Shown here: positions 48,389 to 58,918 of the stretch, in pieces
How the letters are laid out: every line of letters begins with the position of its first letter
Position numbering within the stretch: position 1 is the stretch's first letter
Origin: Diphasiastrum complanatum
Lineage: Eukaryota > Streptophyta > Lycopodiopsida > Lycopodiales > Lycopodiaceae
Assembly (NCBI GenBank): GCA_029204225.1
Contig: CM055097.1
Span: 33,542,804 to 33,606,803 of the forward strand
DNA length: 64,000 bases
Reading direction: 5' to 3'
The notes under the pieces: model-generated
What the model saw: only the letters and a program-made list of their open reading frames with translations
Database searches by the model: none
What the model was told of the DNA's origin: nothing
Made by a program: the position numbers and the translations under genes

Positions 48389-49480
48389 TCAAAACTTTTG
48401 CTTGGCGTCCTTGAGCCGAGGTCTCCAAGGACTTAAAGAAAACTTCCAATAGCCACCAGCATTAGCAAAATGACGAGAACGGAGTGCGTCTCTATTTCCT
48501 CTTTCGCTGTCCTTGCATGTAGTAGGGGGCACGCAACTTTTTTTCAAGCTTGACGTGGCACAATCTCTAGAGAATGCAACACACGCAGGAGCCTCGGATC
48601 CGTGCTTTAGTTCTGCTTCCACACAGGCGGAAGGGCTCAAACAGGTTCCTGGTTTGTTAGAAAAGCTTTGCTCGTCTTTACTGTCACATTTTGTGTTCCT
48701 AGGTGGCTTGTATCCGAAGAAATTTAGGAAGGTTGCAAGCAAATTGCTCCATGTTATATTCCTTAAATGCCTCTTTCGATTTGGGGAAGTACGTTGATTA
48801 ACGTGGTCTTCGCTAGAATTCCACTGTCTTAGCTCCGAATTCCAATCACGACTGTGCTCTGAATCTACATTTATCACTGTTCTTGATGGACTTCTTTCAT
48901 CGAGATTTTGATCACTTAGTTCATGAAAGGTGTGACAGCAAGTCGACCTGTAAGTGGCATCCTCTTCGACAGATCTCGACGGAGTATCTTTAGAACTATT
49001 CTCAGGATTTATGAATCCACCTCTAAAAAATACGTTAATGCAAGATGTTTTGCTGTGTGCATTATCAGTAGTCTTGGTCTCTCTGGGCGCAGTTTGACTA
49101 GAATGGACACGGTCGATCAGGTTTGGATCTTCCAAATGTATAGCGGAAGAAAACGAATGATTCAAGCTCTCCTTGAATGTATCATCACTATTTTCACTTA
49201 TTGTGTCTCGTTCGGAACACCTTTTGTCGCTTCTCTTTAAGCTTGCATTCTTCTCTATACATTCTAAATGAAGTAAATCATCTTCCGAAACGGGTAAAGA
49301 TAGCTTTTCTTCACGGCTCTCGTTCAACTGCAGACGCATACTTCTTATGCCAAGCTTGATGCCATGACTAGTTGTTCCCCTCGAAGATGTAAGAACGTCC
49401 AATTTTTCTCTCAAACAGGATGCACATACACCATCTAAGTGCCATAAATGCTTCTGGCAGATGAAGGGATCTTCACTCAT
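48389..49480 (-). CDS. DUF740/OCTOPUS-like plant protein
   Basis: 363-aa ORF from ATG at 49480. An in-frame ATG 37 codons upstream adds a leader without family likeness. The N-terminus has C8-x2-H11 followed by C19-A-S-C22-L-R-E-K-L-x-V-L, the small Cys/His motif that opens plant DUF740 (OCTOPUS) and related Avr9/Cf-9-elicited proteins. The middle is Ser/Glu-rich and probably disordered. Around residue 235 is a basic block (NRKRHLRNITWSNLLATFLNFFGY), and the protein ends in GGYWKFSLSPWRPRLKDAKQKF, like the conserved aromatic/basic tail of these families. OCTOPUS itself is a polar plasma-membrane protein of phloem differentiation; the role here is unknown. The ORF is complete, with no breaks and no detected intron. 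Family assignment is moderate because the overall similarity is limited to the two ends. Confidence 0.65.
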   Translation of the reverse strand: MSEDPFICQKHLWHLDGVCASCLREKLDVLTSSRGTTSHGIKLGIRSMRLQLNESREEKLSLPVSEDDLLHLECIEKNASLKRSDKRCSERDTISENSDDTFKESLNHSFSSAIHLEDPNLIDRVHSSQTAPRETKTTDNAHSKTSCINVFFRGGFINPENSSKDTPSRSVEEDATYRSTCCHTFHELSDQNLDERSPSRTVINVDSEHSRDWNSELRQWNSSEDHVNQRTSPNRKRHLRNITWSNLLATFLNFFGYKPPRNTKCDSKDEQSFSNKPGTCLSPSACVEAELKHGSEAPACVAFSRDCATSSLKKSCVPPTTCKDSERGNRDALRSRHFANAGGYWKFSLSPWRPRLKDAKQKF

Positions 49481-50330
49481 CTTGAATTTAAGCACACTAG
49501 TTGATATCGTGAAAGAGACGCATGTTCGGTTTCCTACTCTCCAGATCCGAGAATTACCTTCATGTCCAGTACGCATAGGGTCACAAAGCACAAGAAGCCA
49601 TGGAATTCAAGTCAGACCGTAAGCATAATTTTCTTCTATGTCTCGTGTGCGCCCTGAACAAAGCAAGACGCGAAAGAGCCTTCCCTGAGCCATGTTTCCT
49701 CAATAGTAAATGCATGCAAATGCAAGTCACTTAGATCTTCCACGACAAAACCCGTTATCCTGGTGCCGACAGCGAATCTTTCAAGGCCTGTAGACGCTAT
49801 TTCCCTGTCCCGAAACAAAAAGAAATTCACCTTACTAGACATTAAGCAAGACTCAACAAGAAATTTCTCCAAAAACCTGATACTGGCTGGAGTATGAAGC
49901 CATTTTTCTCTCGTATATGAAGCCAATCTCTAAGCAACATACATATTTCTTAAACTCCAATGTTCTTAACGTAAATCTTGATTATCAACAGATGCTTCAG
50001 GTAACGTAAACGCCTTGCAGTTCAAATATGTTTCAGAAACTTTCAGATCACGATTAGATACTTAAAACACACATCGAACAACACAAAATCACAAAAGAAG
50101 ATGAAAAACAAACATAACATTCTACCTGTACAGCAATGGAGGCCAGCGAAGTCGTTGGTGAGAGCGATGGATACGTGACAGAGGATCTTTGCCGTAGCCG
50201 GCTGATTGTGTCCACTGTCCGCACCTCCAAGGATGATCCCTATACTTTAAAGGCCGCACAGAACAGCCCTTTTCATGATGTGTACCCTCTCAAAGCCTTT
50301 GGCCTTTTAAGGCAGCACTATGTGTAAAGT
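49481..50330 (-). promoter_or_regulatory. Probable spliced 5' leader and promoter of the DUF740-like gene
   Basis: On the minus strand, 50140-50330 is GC-richer than its surroundings and contains GCCTTTAAAGTATAGG (TATA-like, near 50240). It ends in TTGCTGTACAG|GTAGAAT at about 50126, a plausible splice donor. TGCAAG|GCG-type and GGGACAGG|GAA boundaries farther on could be acceptors. Frames at 49636-49926 (-) and 50136-50327 (+) are protein-like by chance or uORFs; neither resembles a known family. Confidence 0.35.
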
Positions 50331-51711
50331 TAAAGTTAAAGGAAGTGTCTTAGACTTTTGAGACTTGGTAAGTGAGAGGTGGTTTGGAGCATTGTTGGGC
50401 AGATATATTGTTGTTTTGGTAGCCTTCGGCATTCGGATAATGACTTTTTTCAACCCAGATATAACCGATGGAATTTGTGTCTGCAAAAACTTTCCAAGTT
50501 GATTTACTTGTTGGTTATCAGTATACGCAAAATTCTTAGTACTCGGCAACTCTTTGATAGTTATCTCTTGGGTATAGGGAGATTCATCAAATAGGTATCA
50601 ACATGTTTACTAGCCAATCCTATTCCATTGGTCTTGACAAGAATAAATTCTCTAGGAATAATATACTTTCTTGGTCCAGGGATCACGACTTGGATTGACA
50701 ACTTCTGGTTATAGTTGGACTTGTGGTATACCCACCCAACACTAGCTTGGAGTTAAGATTTAGAAGAATGTACTATTTTACCTTATGTATGAAAGTAATA
50801 CATTGTTTCACATGTCTCTCATGCACGACTCTCTAAACTACTTATAAATATGCAAAATTTTGCATACATAGGAAAATGTCGATTCATTTGCGAGTACAAT
50901 AAGAGAAGCTCCGAATTTTCAATGGAATTTATCTGAACAAAGATAAATTGCAAGATGTTTCAGTTGATCACTTGTCATGATCAGTAATTAATTTTACAAT
51001 CAAAATTTTGAGCACAATGACATTTGTTTTGGGAATTTGACATAAAAAAGATTAATCTTTTTTTATACTATTTTAACTACCTAATTTTCGCGTAAAATTA
51101 TAAATTTTTTTATGAGTCACTTTCCAAATTATAAAAAAGAAATGTAGTTTTACGATAGTTCATAACAATTTTTTTGTAACAAACTTCATAAAACCATCAT
51201 GGGGAAGAATGAAACAACGTCTGAAGACAACACATGATTTTTGAGGACCCAAAACCCCATATAAGGGGGATCAAGTTTTTTACATACATATTTTTTGAAG
51301 TACAGTTTCCACAGAATTTTCACTAATGCTTCTCAATTTGGAACTTGACATATTCTCAACAATCTTTTTTTCCCCCCCAGTTGATGTAGTTGAAGACCCA
51401 TTTTTCTCATCAGTGTCCACTGACATCTCCTCTTCTGAATCAACATTCAATGTTGACGAAAACCTTCTAAATAGGCTTTTCTCCGTTGGCAACAAATTGA
51501 GGATGACGGTTGTGCCATTAACCCAAGTTCTTTAAAAATAGCAATTATTGACTTTCACAAATGATTAGTCATTGTCAACTCAAAATTAGAACATCTACAT
51601 CTTCTAGATTTGAATCATCACGATCTTTTGGAAATCATTTTATTTTGCCCTTTGGTTTTAATTGCAACATTTCCCAATTCATACCTTCCTAAAAATTAAA
51701 AAAAGGATGCG
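50331..51711. other. Intergenic, no confident gene
   Basis: Mostly AT-rich. On the minus strand at 51280-51540, LLPTEKSLFRRFSSTLNVDS and EEEMSVDTDEKNGSS look protein-derived (acidic, Ser-rich) but are unrecognised. Confidence 0.4.
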
Positions 51712-52634
51712 CAACCTCGTAGGCTTTCGAGAAATTTGTTGAGTATACGAATTGGGCTAAGAAGCAGACAGACAATAAGATAAAGCAAATTTGCACAGAT
51801 CATGGAGGTGAGTACATTTCCAATGAATTCAAAGCTTATTGTACTGATCGAGGTATTATGCTAGCATCATACACACCTCAGCACAATGGAATTGCTGAAC
51901 GAAGAAATTGTACACTTATGGAAGCTGCTAGATGTATGATGGCTCATGCGAAAGCACCAAAACAACTGTGGGCGGAAGTAGTGGCTACATCGAATTATCT
52001 TCAGAATCGAATTCTGAAATCTCAAATACCGGATAAAACTCCTCACGAAATATGGTGGAAGTCGAAGCCAAATCTAGCTCATGTTCGGACATTCAGATGT
52101 GCAGTTTACATGCACATACCAGACAAATTGAAAAAGAAACTCGATGAAAAGACAGGCCAAGGTTTTCTGGTAGGATTCAAGTTACATTCGTCATAATATC
52201 GAGTCTATATACCCGAAACTGGTAGAATAAAAGTTGTTCGAGATGTCAAATTTGATGAGTCAAAATACATAGCAGACAATGACTTAGTCGGCTATGAAAT
52301 TCTCAAAAATTATTATGAGTTACCAACGATAGAAGTAAAACAAGCAGATGATGAACGAGAATTACCATATTCAGAGGGAGTTCAAGATCGAGTACCTGAT
52401 AGACTCGAATCATCTAGTAGACAAGGTCGAACTCGAAAATGCAGAATCAAATTCGAAACCTGTACAGACTGTGAGAAGATTTGATAGACAACAAAAACCA
52501 CCAAAAAGGTTTGGTCAAGATATTTCAACAAATATAGCCATCGAATTTTGTGGTTTCACAGACGAACCTCAAACATTCGAAAAAGCTATTGATGGACCAG
52601 ATAAAGATCACTGGATTCAAGCAATGGAGGACTA
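51712..52634 (+). pseudogene. Ty1/copia integrase C-terminal half and Pol linker
   Basis: Reads AFEKFVEYTNWAKKQTDNKI, then CTDHGGEYISNEFKAYC with the second catalytic Asp, PQHNGIAERRNCTLMEAARCM with the catalytic Glu, APKQLWAEVVATSNYLQNR, TPHEIWW, and after a stop at 52195 the YRVYIPETGRIKVVRDVKFD segment. The N-terminal half of integrase is absent. The linker (FDRQQKPPKRFGQD, EAIDGPDKDHWIQAMED) leads to the RT after a stop at 52633. Confidence 0.9.
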
Positions 52635-52635
52635 A

Positions 52636-53850
52636 ATGTTATCCATGTATAAGAACAATGTATGGATACTTGCACCTACACCTGATGGAAGAAAACCAGT
52701 CAAATGCAAGTGGATCTACAAGATCAAAATAGGTCCTGATGGAGAAAACATCAGATACAAAGCAAGGTTGGTTGCGAAAGGTTTTTCACAGAAATATGGG
52801 ATCGACTACATTGATACTTTCTCACCGATAGTCAAACACACATCAATTCGCTTGTTATTCGCTTATGAAGTGGTTCATAATCTCAAAATCCATATTATGG
52901 ATGAGAAAATTGCTTTCTTGCACGCGGAATCAGAAGAAGATTTATTCATGGACCAACCACTTGGTTTTATAAGCCAAGAATATCCAAAATTCGGATGTCA
53001 CATGAATAAAAGCATCTATGGTTTGAGACAAGCAGCCAAACATTGGTATAGAAAGAAGGACAAAGCACTACGTTCCTTAAGCTTCGGACCTCTATTCGAA
53101 TCGAATGTCTATATCAAACATGTCCAAAATGAAACTATCTTTCTAGCTGTTTATGTTGATGACACGCTTATCTTCTCAAGAAAAGATAAATTAATTTCAG
53201 ATGTCAAAAGAGACATTTTTGGAATATTTGAGATCGCTGACCTAGGAGAAGCAAAAATCTATCTAGGCTTGCAGATCAAAAGAGACTTTAAAGGTGGTAA
53301 GTTGTATCTTCACCAACAAAAGTACACTCGAAAAATCATTGAAGACTTCAAAATGCTCGAATGCAAAGGTGTGCATACTCCTATGATACCTAGAACAATA
53401 CTGAGCAAGGCAGATTGTCCGCAGACTCTCGAAGAAGAGAAGGGAATGGCCAATACACCTTATCATAGGCTGATTGGATCATTGTTATATGTTGCAGACA
53501 ACACCAGACCTGATATAGCATTTGCAGTATATAAGCTGAGCCAATTTAATTAGAACCCAGGAATGTTGCATTGGAAGTTAGCGAAGAGAGTAGTACAATA
53601 TCTCCATGAAACGAAAGACCATAACTGTGCTATTCGAAGGAAACTGGATTTCGGATCGAATCTTACAGTGACGCAAGCTAGGCATCATGAAGGATGATAG
53701 CAAAAGTATTTCAGGAGGTTGTACTCTAGCATCTGGCACAGCCATACTTTGGATAAGCAAGAAGCAAACAACAACAGCTCAATTTTCTTGTGAGGCCGAA
53801 TATGTAGCAGCATGTAAGATGGCAAATGAGCTGATATGGATTAAACAAAT
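52636..53850 (+). pseudogene. Ty1/copia reverse transcriptase and RNase H start
   Basis: NNVWILAPTPDGRKPVKCKW, YKARLVAKGFSQKYGIDY, DTFSPIVKHTSIRLLFAY; then IMDEKIAFLHAESEEDLFM, where the usual catalytic D-V-x-x-A-F-L-x-G region has E-K in place of V-K-T; SIYGLRQAAKHWYRK; the intact YVDD box at about 53155; YLGLQIKRD; RLIGSLLYVADNTRPDIAFAV. Stops at 53551 and a frameshift near 53680 precede the RNase H piece ISGGCTLASGTAILWISKKQ and CEAEYVAACKMANELIWIKQ. Homology ends where the inverted LTR begins. Confidence 0.9.
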
Positions 53851-54203
53851 GTTGGAAGGGTTTGATGATAGCAGCAGAAGCTCGAAGCTGCGTGTAGGAA
53901 CAGAAACGCAACAGTTAGCAGGAAAAAGGTAGGAAAAGCAAAAAAGCAGAAGGTAGGAAAAAGGGAAAAAGCCAAAGGTAGGCCAGAAATGGATTCTAAG
54001 GCATTCTGGCCACTATGTCGCATTTTTCGCGAAAGTGCAAAAAAGGCGAAAAAGACAAAAGTGATTTAAAAATGCTTAAGGCATAAGAAAATCTCCAAGG
54101 GAAAAATGCGAAGGTCCAAAAACATGTAGTCGGCCTTCGGTTTTTCAAGATGCTAATTACTTGAACGATTTTTCTTTAAGTCTGAGCATAAAAAAATCTA
54201 ACA
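53850..54203 (-). repeat. Shortened inverted copy of the copia LTR at 38451
   Basis: On the minus strand it begins TGTTAGATTTTTTTATGC and ends with TTGCGTTTCTGTTCCTACAC, GAGCTTCTGCTGC and CTTCCAACA. All landmarks of 38451-39270 appear in the same order, but about 450 bp is missing from the 3' half. No target duplication was recognised. It abuts the plus-strand copia RNase H head to head, so the junction is a rearrangement or a truncated insertion. Confidence 0.82.
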
Positions 54204-54249
54204 TAGGGGGCTCAAAACATCAAAAAATAGTGTATTTTTGGTGATTTTT

Positions 54250-55098
54250 TGTCAAAGTACAACAAAAAGGACCAAGAATGGATCCAAATCAGATCCACAA
54301 GTGTGATTAGGTGTTAGATTAGATTGATCTACCAATCTACACAAGATTAGATAGCACTAGATCAAATCTACATCAACAAATCTAACAAGAACAATCAAAT
54401 ATGATCAAAACTTGTACTTGCTGGTTTCATACGTGTGAATACCTGTCAGAGTACGGACTGCCAGCAAATAATGAAGTACACTAAGCTTAGAAACCATTAG
54501 AAGCATAAAATCACAAGACAAATGGAGAGATTACTCAAGAAATGCACCAAAACCAAGATTTAGCTTTCTTGTCAATTATGGCCAAATGAGCCACCATATA
54601 TACACAAAAGCTGATGCTTACTCAGCTGATTTGGCACGTGTGAGAGTGCCTACTCATCAAAGGATCCACCAATAATCATCAGTATGGCACATGGACCAAG
54701 TTTCCTAACTTATAGCCACCTCCCTTGATTTTAGGCAATTTTCCTAATTTATAGGGACTTGCACATATATCTACTACAAGTTGGATCTCACCTACTACTG
54801 ATGTTTTCACACATGTGAGCAATCCTTGGCACGTGTGAGATCACTCCTATCCATGTGAAATAGCTTTTCCTACCAATAAAATGATGCCAAGTGGCATATA
54901 GCTAGAAAACTAGATTTTGGCCATTTTAGCCACTAGATCTCAAATGAAATGGTATGTACAACCTATATGACTCATCTAAATGATAAATGCATTTATTTCA
55001 CACGTGGGAATAGGCTCCACACATGTCTTATGATGATATGTACTACTCATAATGGTATTCACAAGATATGATCAAGTTAGCTTTTGCCAATTTTAACA
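54250..55098 (-). repeat. 3' LTR of the non-autonomous element
   Basis: 849 bp, TG..CA on both strands (TGTTAAAA and CTTTGACA on the sense strand). Contains several ACGTG-core words: CACGTGTGAG near 54635 and 54830, CACGTGGGA near 55001, TACGTGTGAA near 54431. Confidence 0.95.
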
Positions 55099-55109
55099 CT
55101 CCTCCTCAA
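55099..55109 (-). promoter_or_regulatory. Polypurine tract
   Basis: TTGAGGAGGAG on the sense strand directly before the 3' LTR start TGTTAAAA. Confidence 0.88.
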
Positions 55110-55234
55110 AACTAACTTGATAAAAACATGATGATATTGAGATTGACTCCATGGGCTGAATTGGCCTTCTAATATGGATCCTTGCTGGTTCAAAGGTGTG
55201 AAGATCAGCCAATGAGCTTGATGTCGATCCGAAA

Positions 55235-57079
55235 TCACCATATCCATGATAGTGCCTCTTTGATGTTGACTTTTTTGATGAACTTGAGAGCTTTGCACCA
55301 TCCTAGCACCTCTTTCATTGATTTGTTCCATCCTTGAAGCATATGGTTGATCCAAAAGCTCCTCCTCCTTGAAAATAGCTGCAACTCCATGATAAAATAA
55401 AGAGTCCTTCTTGACTCATGAGGATCACAAAGATCCAACATCATGTTACCAAGATCTCGAGGATTAGGCTCATCAATGTGCAAGACTATGCATGCTATAA
55501 TAACAAAGATTTGTATCATATCTTCATGCTTGGTTACCATGCTAATCTCAGATCTAATGAGGCTAGATACTTCATTATGGAGATAAGTTTCCTTAGAGGA
55601 TGATTCACTTTCACTCATAAAGAGTTTACAATTTGCCTCAATACATGAAAAAGGACAATTTTTCACACTATTAGTGGACAACTCACTCATGCTCTTGCAA
55701 GACTCAAGAGCATACATTTGATGAAATAACCATTTGTTTTCTAATTGATCTAGAATCAATTTCATATCAATAAGAACATCAACTATGTTCTCAAGAGAGA
55801 CACCATACTCAACTAGTATTGCTTTACTCCAACTTTGAAATGCAAAAGTCTCACTAAAGCAAATTGATTCACCAAATGACATAAGAGAAGCAACCATGAG
55901 ATGTATACTACTTGAAATGTGCTCCTCTTTCCCTTTTAATGTGAGCCATATGAGCTTAACCTTGTCTCTTGATATTTTTCTTGGAATCATAACTTGAGAA
56001 GGACTCTCCTCCTCAATCCTTGGCACACTTGAACCTCGAGATGACTCCTCAAGATCAACTTCTTGGTGCTCCTCCTTGATGGAAATCCGAGACCTCCATG
56101 TCTCAAAATGATCACAACAAACATGATCATATAATGTGTACTTCATGTGATCATCAACATTACTTATGCTAGAAACATAAGTCCAAAAATCACCACAACT
56201 TGGCATGATTTTTCTAATATTGAAATCAAGAAGTATTTCCATCTCAATAAGGCTAACTACTTGCTTATGGATATAAGTGTCCACTTTGGATGCTTCACTT
56301 ATTCTCATAAGAAGTTTACAACTTGCCTTTAAAATTGAAAATTTACAATCTTCAACATTATGAATGAACACATCATTCATGACCATATTGAAACCAACAA
56401 AAAATATATTATGAAGACATTTCCATTTCCTTGACTTCATATTCAATGTAAGTTTACAAGGAAAACATGCTCTGCTATCTATTAAGGCATCACACTCAAC
56501 TAGTATTGCCTTAATCCACCTTTGAGATACAAAAATCTCTTCAAAGCGAAATAGTTCTTCATAAGATTTCATGAGAGCATAAATGAAACTTTTTTTATTA
56601 TGTGATTGCTCATCCTTAATCTTTCTTGGTTTCTCTTGGATCATAATAATAAATTTGAACTTTTCCAAAGTTCTAAGCAAAATGCTTTTCAAGGACATGA
56701 AATAAATCCAAGTGACATTAATGAAAGTGACATTTATCTTTGCATCTTGAACCAAAAAATTCACTTTCAAATGCAAAACTTCAAAAGGTTTGAAATGTGT
56801 GATGATGGACTTTTGAAGACAAATCTTGTAAGTCCTTGTGAGGCTCCAAGCCTCATGCATCTTTCCACAAAGGAAACACCTTTCCTTGGATTTGTCCTTC
56901 TTGCCTTTGCACTTTGAACTTGAAGCTCCATCCTGCACCTCGGCCCCCTTGCTTTGGTTCTCCTTGGATGGATTGGTCTTCATTTTGTAGCATCTTGAGA
57001 CAAAACAATCTCTCTTGCCACAAAGGTTGCATTTAGGATCCTTACTTTCCTCCAATAGGTTGCCACCTATTGATGCCAT
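55235..57079 (-). CDS. Element-encoded gag-like ORF with internally duplicated module
   Basis: 614 aa from ATG at 57079 (an in-frame ATG lies 19 codons earlier). N-terminus: C17-x2-C20-x4-C25-x4-C30, a zinc-knuckle pattern with Cys where retroviral-type knuckles have His, then a Lys/Ser-rich spacer and C68-F-L-C71-x3-H75, a half knuckle. The SSSK/KDKSK-x-x-CF-x-CGK context matches the copia gag at 63190. The rest is unrecognised but internally repeated: about 163-291 and about 392-521 share W-x-KAILVE, C-x-KLF/KLLM, a C-x-F-S-x-x-x-A-x-CKL block, S-x-x-x-TY-x-H-x-x-V-SLI-x-x-EI. An acidic Ser-rich linker (EEHQEVDLEESSRGSS) separates them. No catalytic motif of any pol enzyme is seen. Length without stops argues for recent constraint or recent origin. 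Confidence 0.72.
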   Translation of the reverse strand: MASIGGNLLEESKDPKCNLCGKRDCFVSRCYKMKTNPSKENQSKGAEVQDGASSSKCKGKKDKSKERCFLCGKMHEAWSLTRTYKICLQKSIITHFKPFEVLHLKVNFLVQDAKINVTFINVTWIYFMSLKSILLRTLEKFKFIIMIQEKPRKIKDEQSHNKKSFIYALMKSYEELFRFEEIFVSQRWIKAILVECDALIDSRACFPCKLTLNMKSRKWKCLHNIFFVGFNMVMNDVFIHNVEDCKFSILKASCKLLMRISEASKVDTYIHKQVVSLIEMEILLDFNIRKIMPSCGDFWTYVSSISNVDDHMKYTLYDHVCCDHFETWRSRISIKEEHQEVDLEESSRGSSVPRIEEESPSQVMIPRKISRDKVKLIWLTLKGKEEHISSSIHLMVASLMSFGESICFSETFAFQSWSKAILVEYGVSLENIVDVLIDMKLILDQLENKWLFHQMYALESCKSMSELSTNSVKNCPFSCIEANCKLFMSESESSSKETYLHNEVSSLIRSEISMVTKHEDMIQIFVIIACIVLHIDEPNPRDLGNMMLDLCDPHESRRTLYFIMELQLFSRRRSFWINHMLQGWNKSMKEVLGWCKALKFIKKVNIKEALSWIW

Positions 57080-57136
57080 GATGAGGAAGTAAAACCTAGT
57101 AATATGACTTTTCAAAATGTAATTTGTGACTCTCAA

Positions 57137-58905
57137 GAAATAGATTTGAACACATTCAACAATCTAGAAGGATCTACACAAGATAAGACCACAAATTTTA
57201 AATCATACCTAGTCAATTGGAAACTAATCTTTGCTTTGATCACTAAGACAAAAGCACTCTATCAAATCACAAAAATCAGATCCAAACACCCCTATTGGAC
57301 TCAACAAATACCAATGAATCTTCCTCTTGAGAGTTGGAATGGATTTGAAAAGATTTGACACCTAGATTTTTCTTTTCTCTTGACTAGTTCTCTCAACTTT
57401 TGAGATTCTTGAACAAAGTATGGGTTTTGTTTCAAATACTTGAAAATCAAACTTAGTCACTTCTTTTGGATTCACTCTTGACCCAAATAATCTCACTCTT
57501 GAGACTTGGATTGAATTTGATTTGATTTGACAACAAATTAAGCCACTAATTTTCACAAAAAAAAAGGATCTACACTAGATCACAAAAACTTGACATGTAT
57601 ACTTGATTCAAACACACAAAGATTAGATCCAATCACCCCTTTTGGAATCCCTCTTGACCCAAATAATCTCACTCTTGAGATTTTGATTGGACATGAAATG
57701 GTTTGATAACAATCTATGTCAATAATTTTTCACCAAGCTTAAAAATTAGACATCTAGAGATTCACAAAGATCCCAATCATGTATGAACACTCAAATATGG
57801 ACTCCTCCCTATTCTAGACTCCCAATGGGATCACAAATTGACCCTCACACTCTCACAAAGAAAGTTGAATAGAACTTATTTGAGTTTCATACATATAATG
57901 TCAAAATTTTGCTCAAAAAATTGAATTCATTCACCCCTATTGGACTCCACCAAGTACCAATGACTCTACCTCTTTAGAGTTGGAATGAAATTCAAATTTT
58001 CAGAAATGTGATATCTCTCTCTCACTAAGATATTTGCTTAGAAAGAGCTAATGCCACTTATCAAGATTTGATCACAATGAAGAAGACAATTTTTCCACCA
58101 AAGTCAAGAATTGAGTTACTAGTTCTTGCCCTCTACAAAGGAAGGATCTCTTGAAAATTTTGAATCAACCACAACACATATGCCTCACTCACCTTTATGA
58201 CTTTAATTCAAGCCAAAAAACACACTCACACACTTGAGTAGGGGTGAACAATGTGACTTGGATCTCAAATTTTTCTCCTAGTACTTGCCAACAATTCTTA
58301 TCACCTTGTATAGGTAGATTTTGCCTTTATGAGTGTTTGTGCTTTAGAAATTCACTAATATTTCACTTGGAGGACTGATCCAAGAGTGTCTTCTAGCATT
58401 TAGATGCTTCTAGACTCGGCCCTTTCACTCTTGAACAAATCTAGAATGAAGGTATAATGGATATCAATCACTCCCCTTGCAAATCACTCCTTAATCTTTG
58501 GTTTATAGCACTCTTTCTCTCTCAACTTCAATGTACACTCAAAAAATCAGAGAATAAACTTCAATGTACTGTAAAAAAGCTTTAATCCATCTATATGATT
58601 GATCTAAACCAAGAACAAATCAATGGAATAGAAACAATGCAAGTGAAAGCTTGAAAAATGCACTAAATTGACTCAAAATTGGGTGTATGAAGCTCAAAAT
58701 GCACCAAACTGAATTTTACTGTCCAAAACAGTTCCTGTATGGACCCACACGTGTGGAAAGTACACTTGTAGCCCACAGCAAGATTTGGTACAAATATGAT
58801 GGTTCTAGCTATCCATTCAACCTCGCTACCTCAATATTAGCTTGTTTCCAAAAACCTGCCAATTTGGGTATAGTTTAGATCAATTCCTTAAATGCACTTG
58901 TACTT
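57137..58905 (-). repeat. Repetitive untranslated leader of the element
   Basis: No ORF. Diverged direct repeats recur: CACCCCTATTGGACTC followed by ACCAATGA and GAGAGTTGGAATG or AGAGTTGGAATGA near 57290 and 57940; CTTGACCCAAATAATCTCACT followed by TTGAGA near 57479 and 57653; AAAGATT..GATCCAA words throughout. The leader may carry packaging or dimerisation signals, but none can be identified by reading. Confidence 0.65.
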
Positions 58906-58918
58906 GGCTCTGATACCA
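58906..58918 (-). promoter_or_regulatory. Primer-binding site, tRNA-iMet
   Basis: TGGTATCAGAGCC on the sense strand, immediately after the 5' LTR, is complementary to the 3' end of plant initiator tRNA-Met and is the usual PBS of copia elements. Confidence 0.95.

Noticed and set aside
48513-49359. Plus-strand ORFs of 60-105 aa
   Set aside because: Antisense shadows of the DUF740-like coding sequence.
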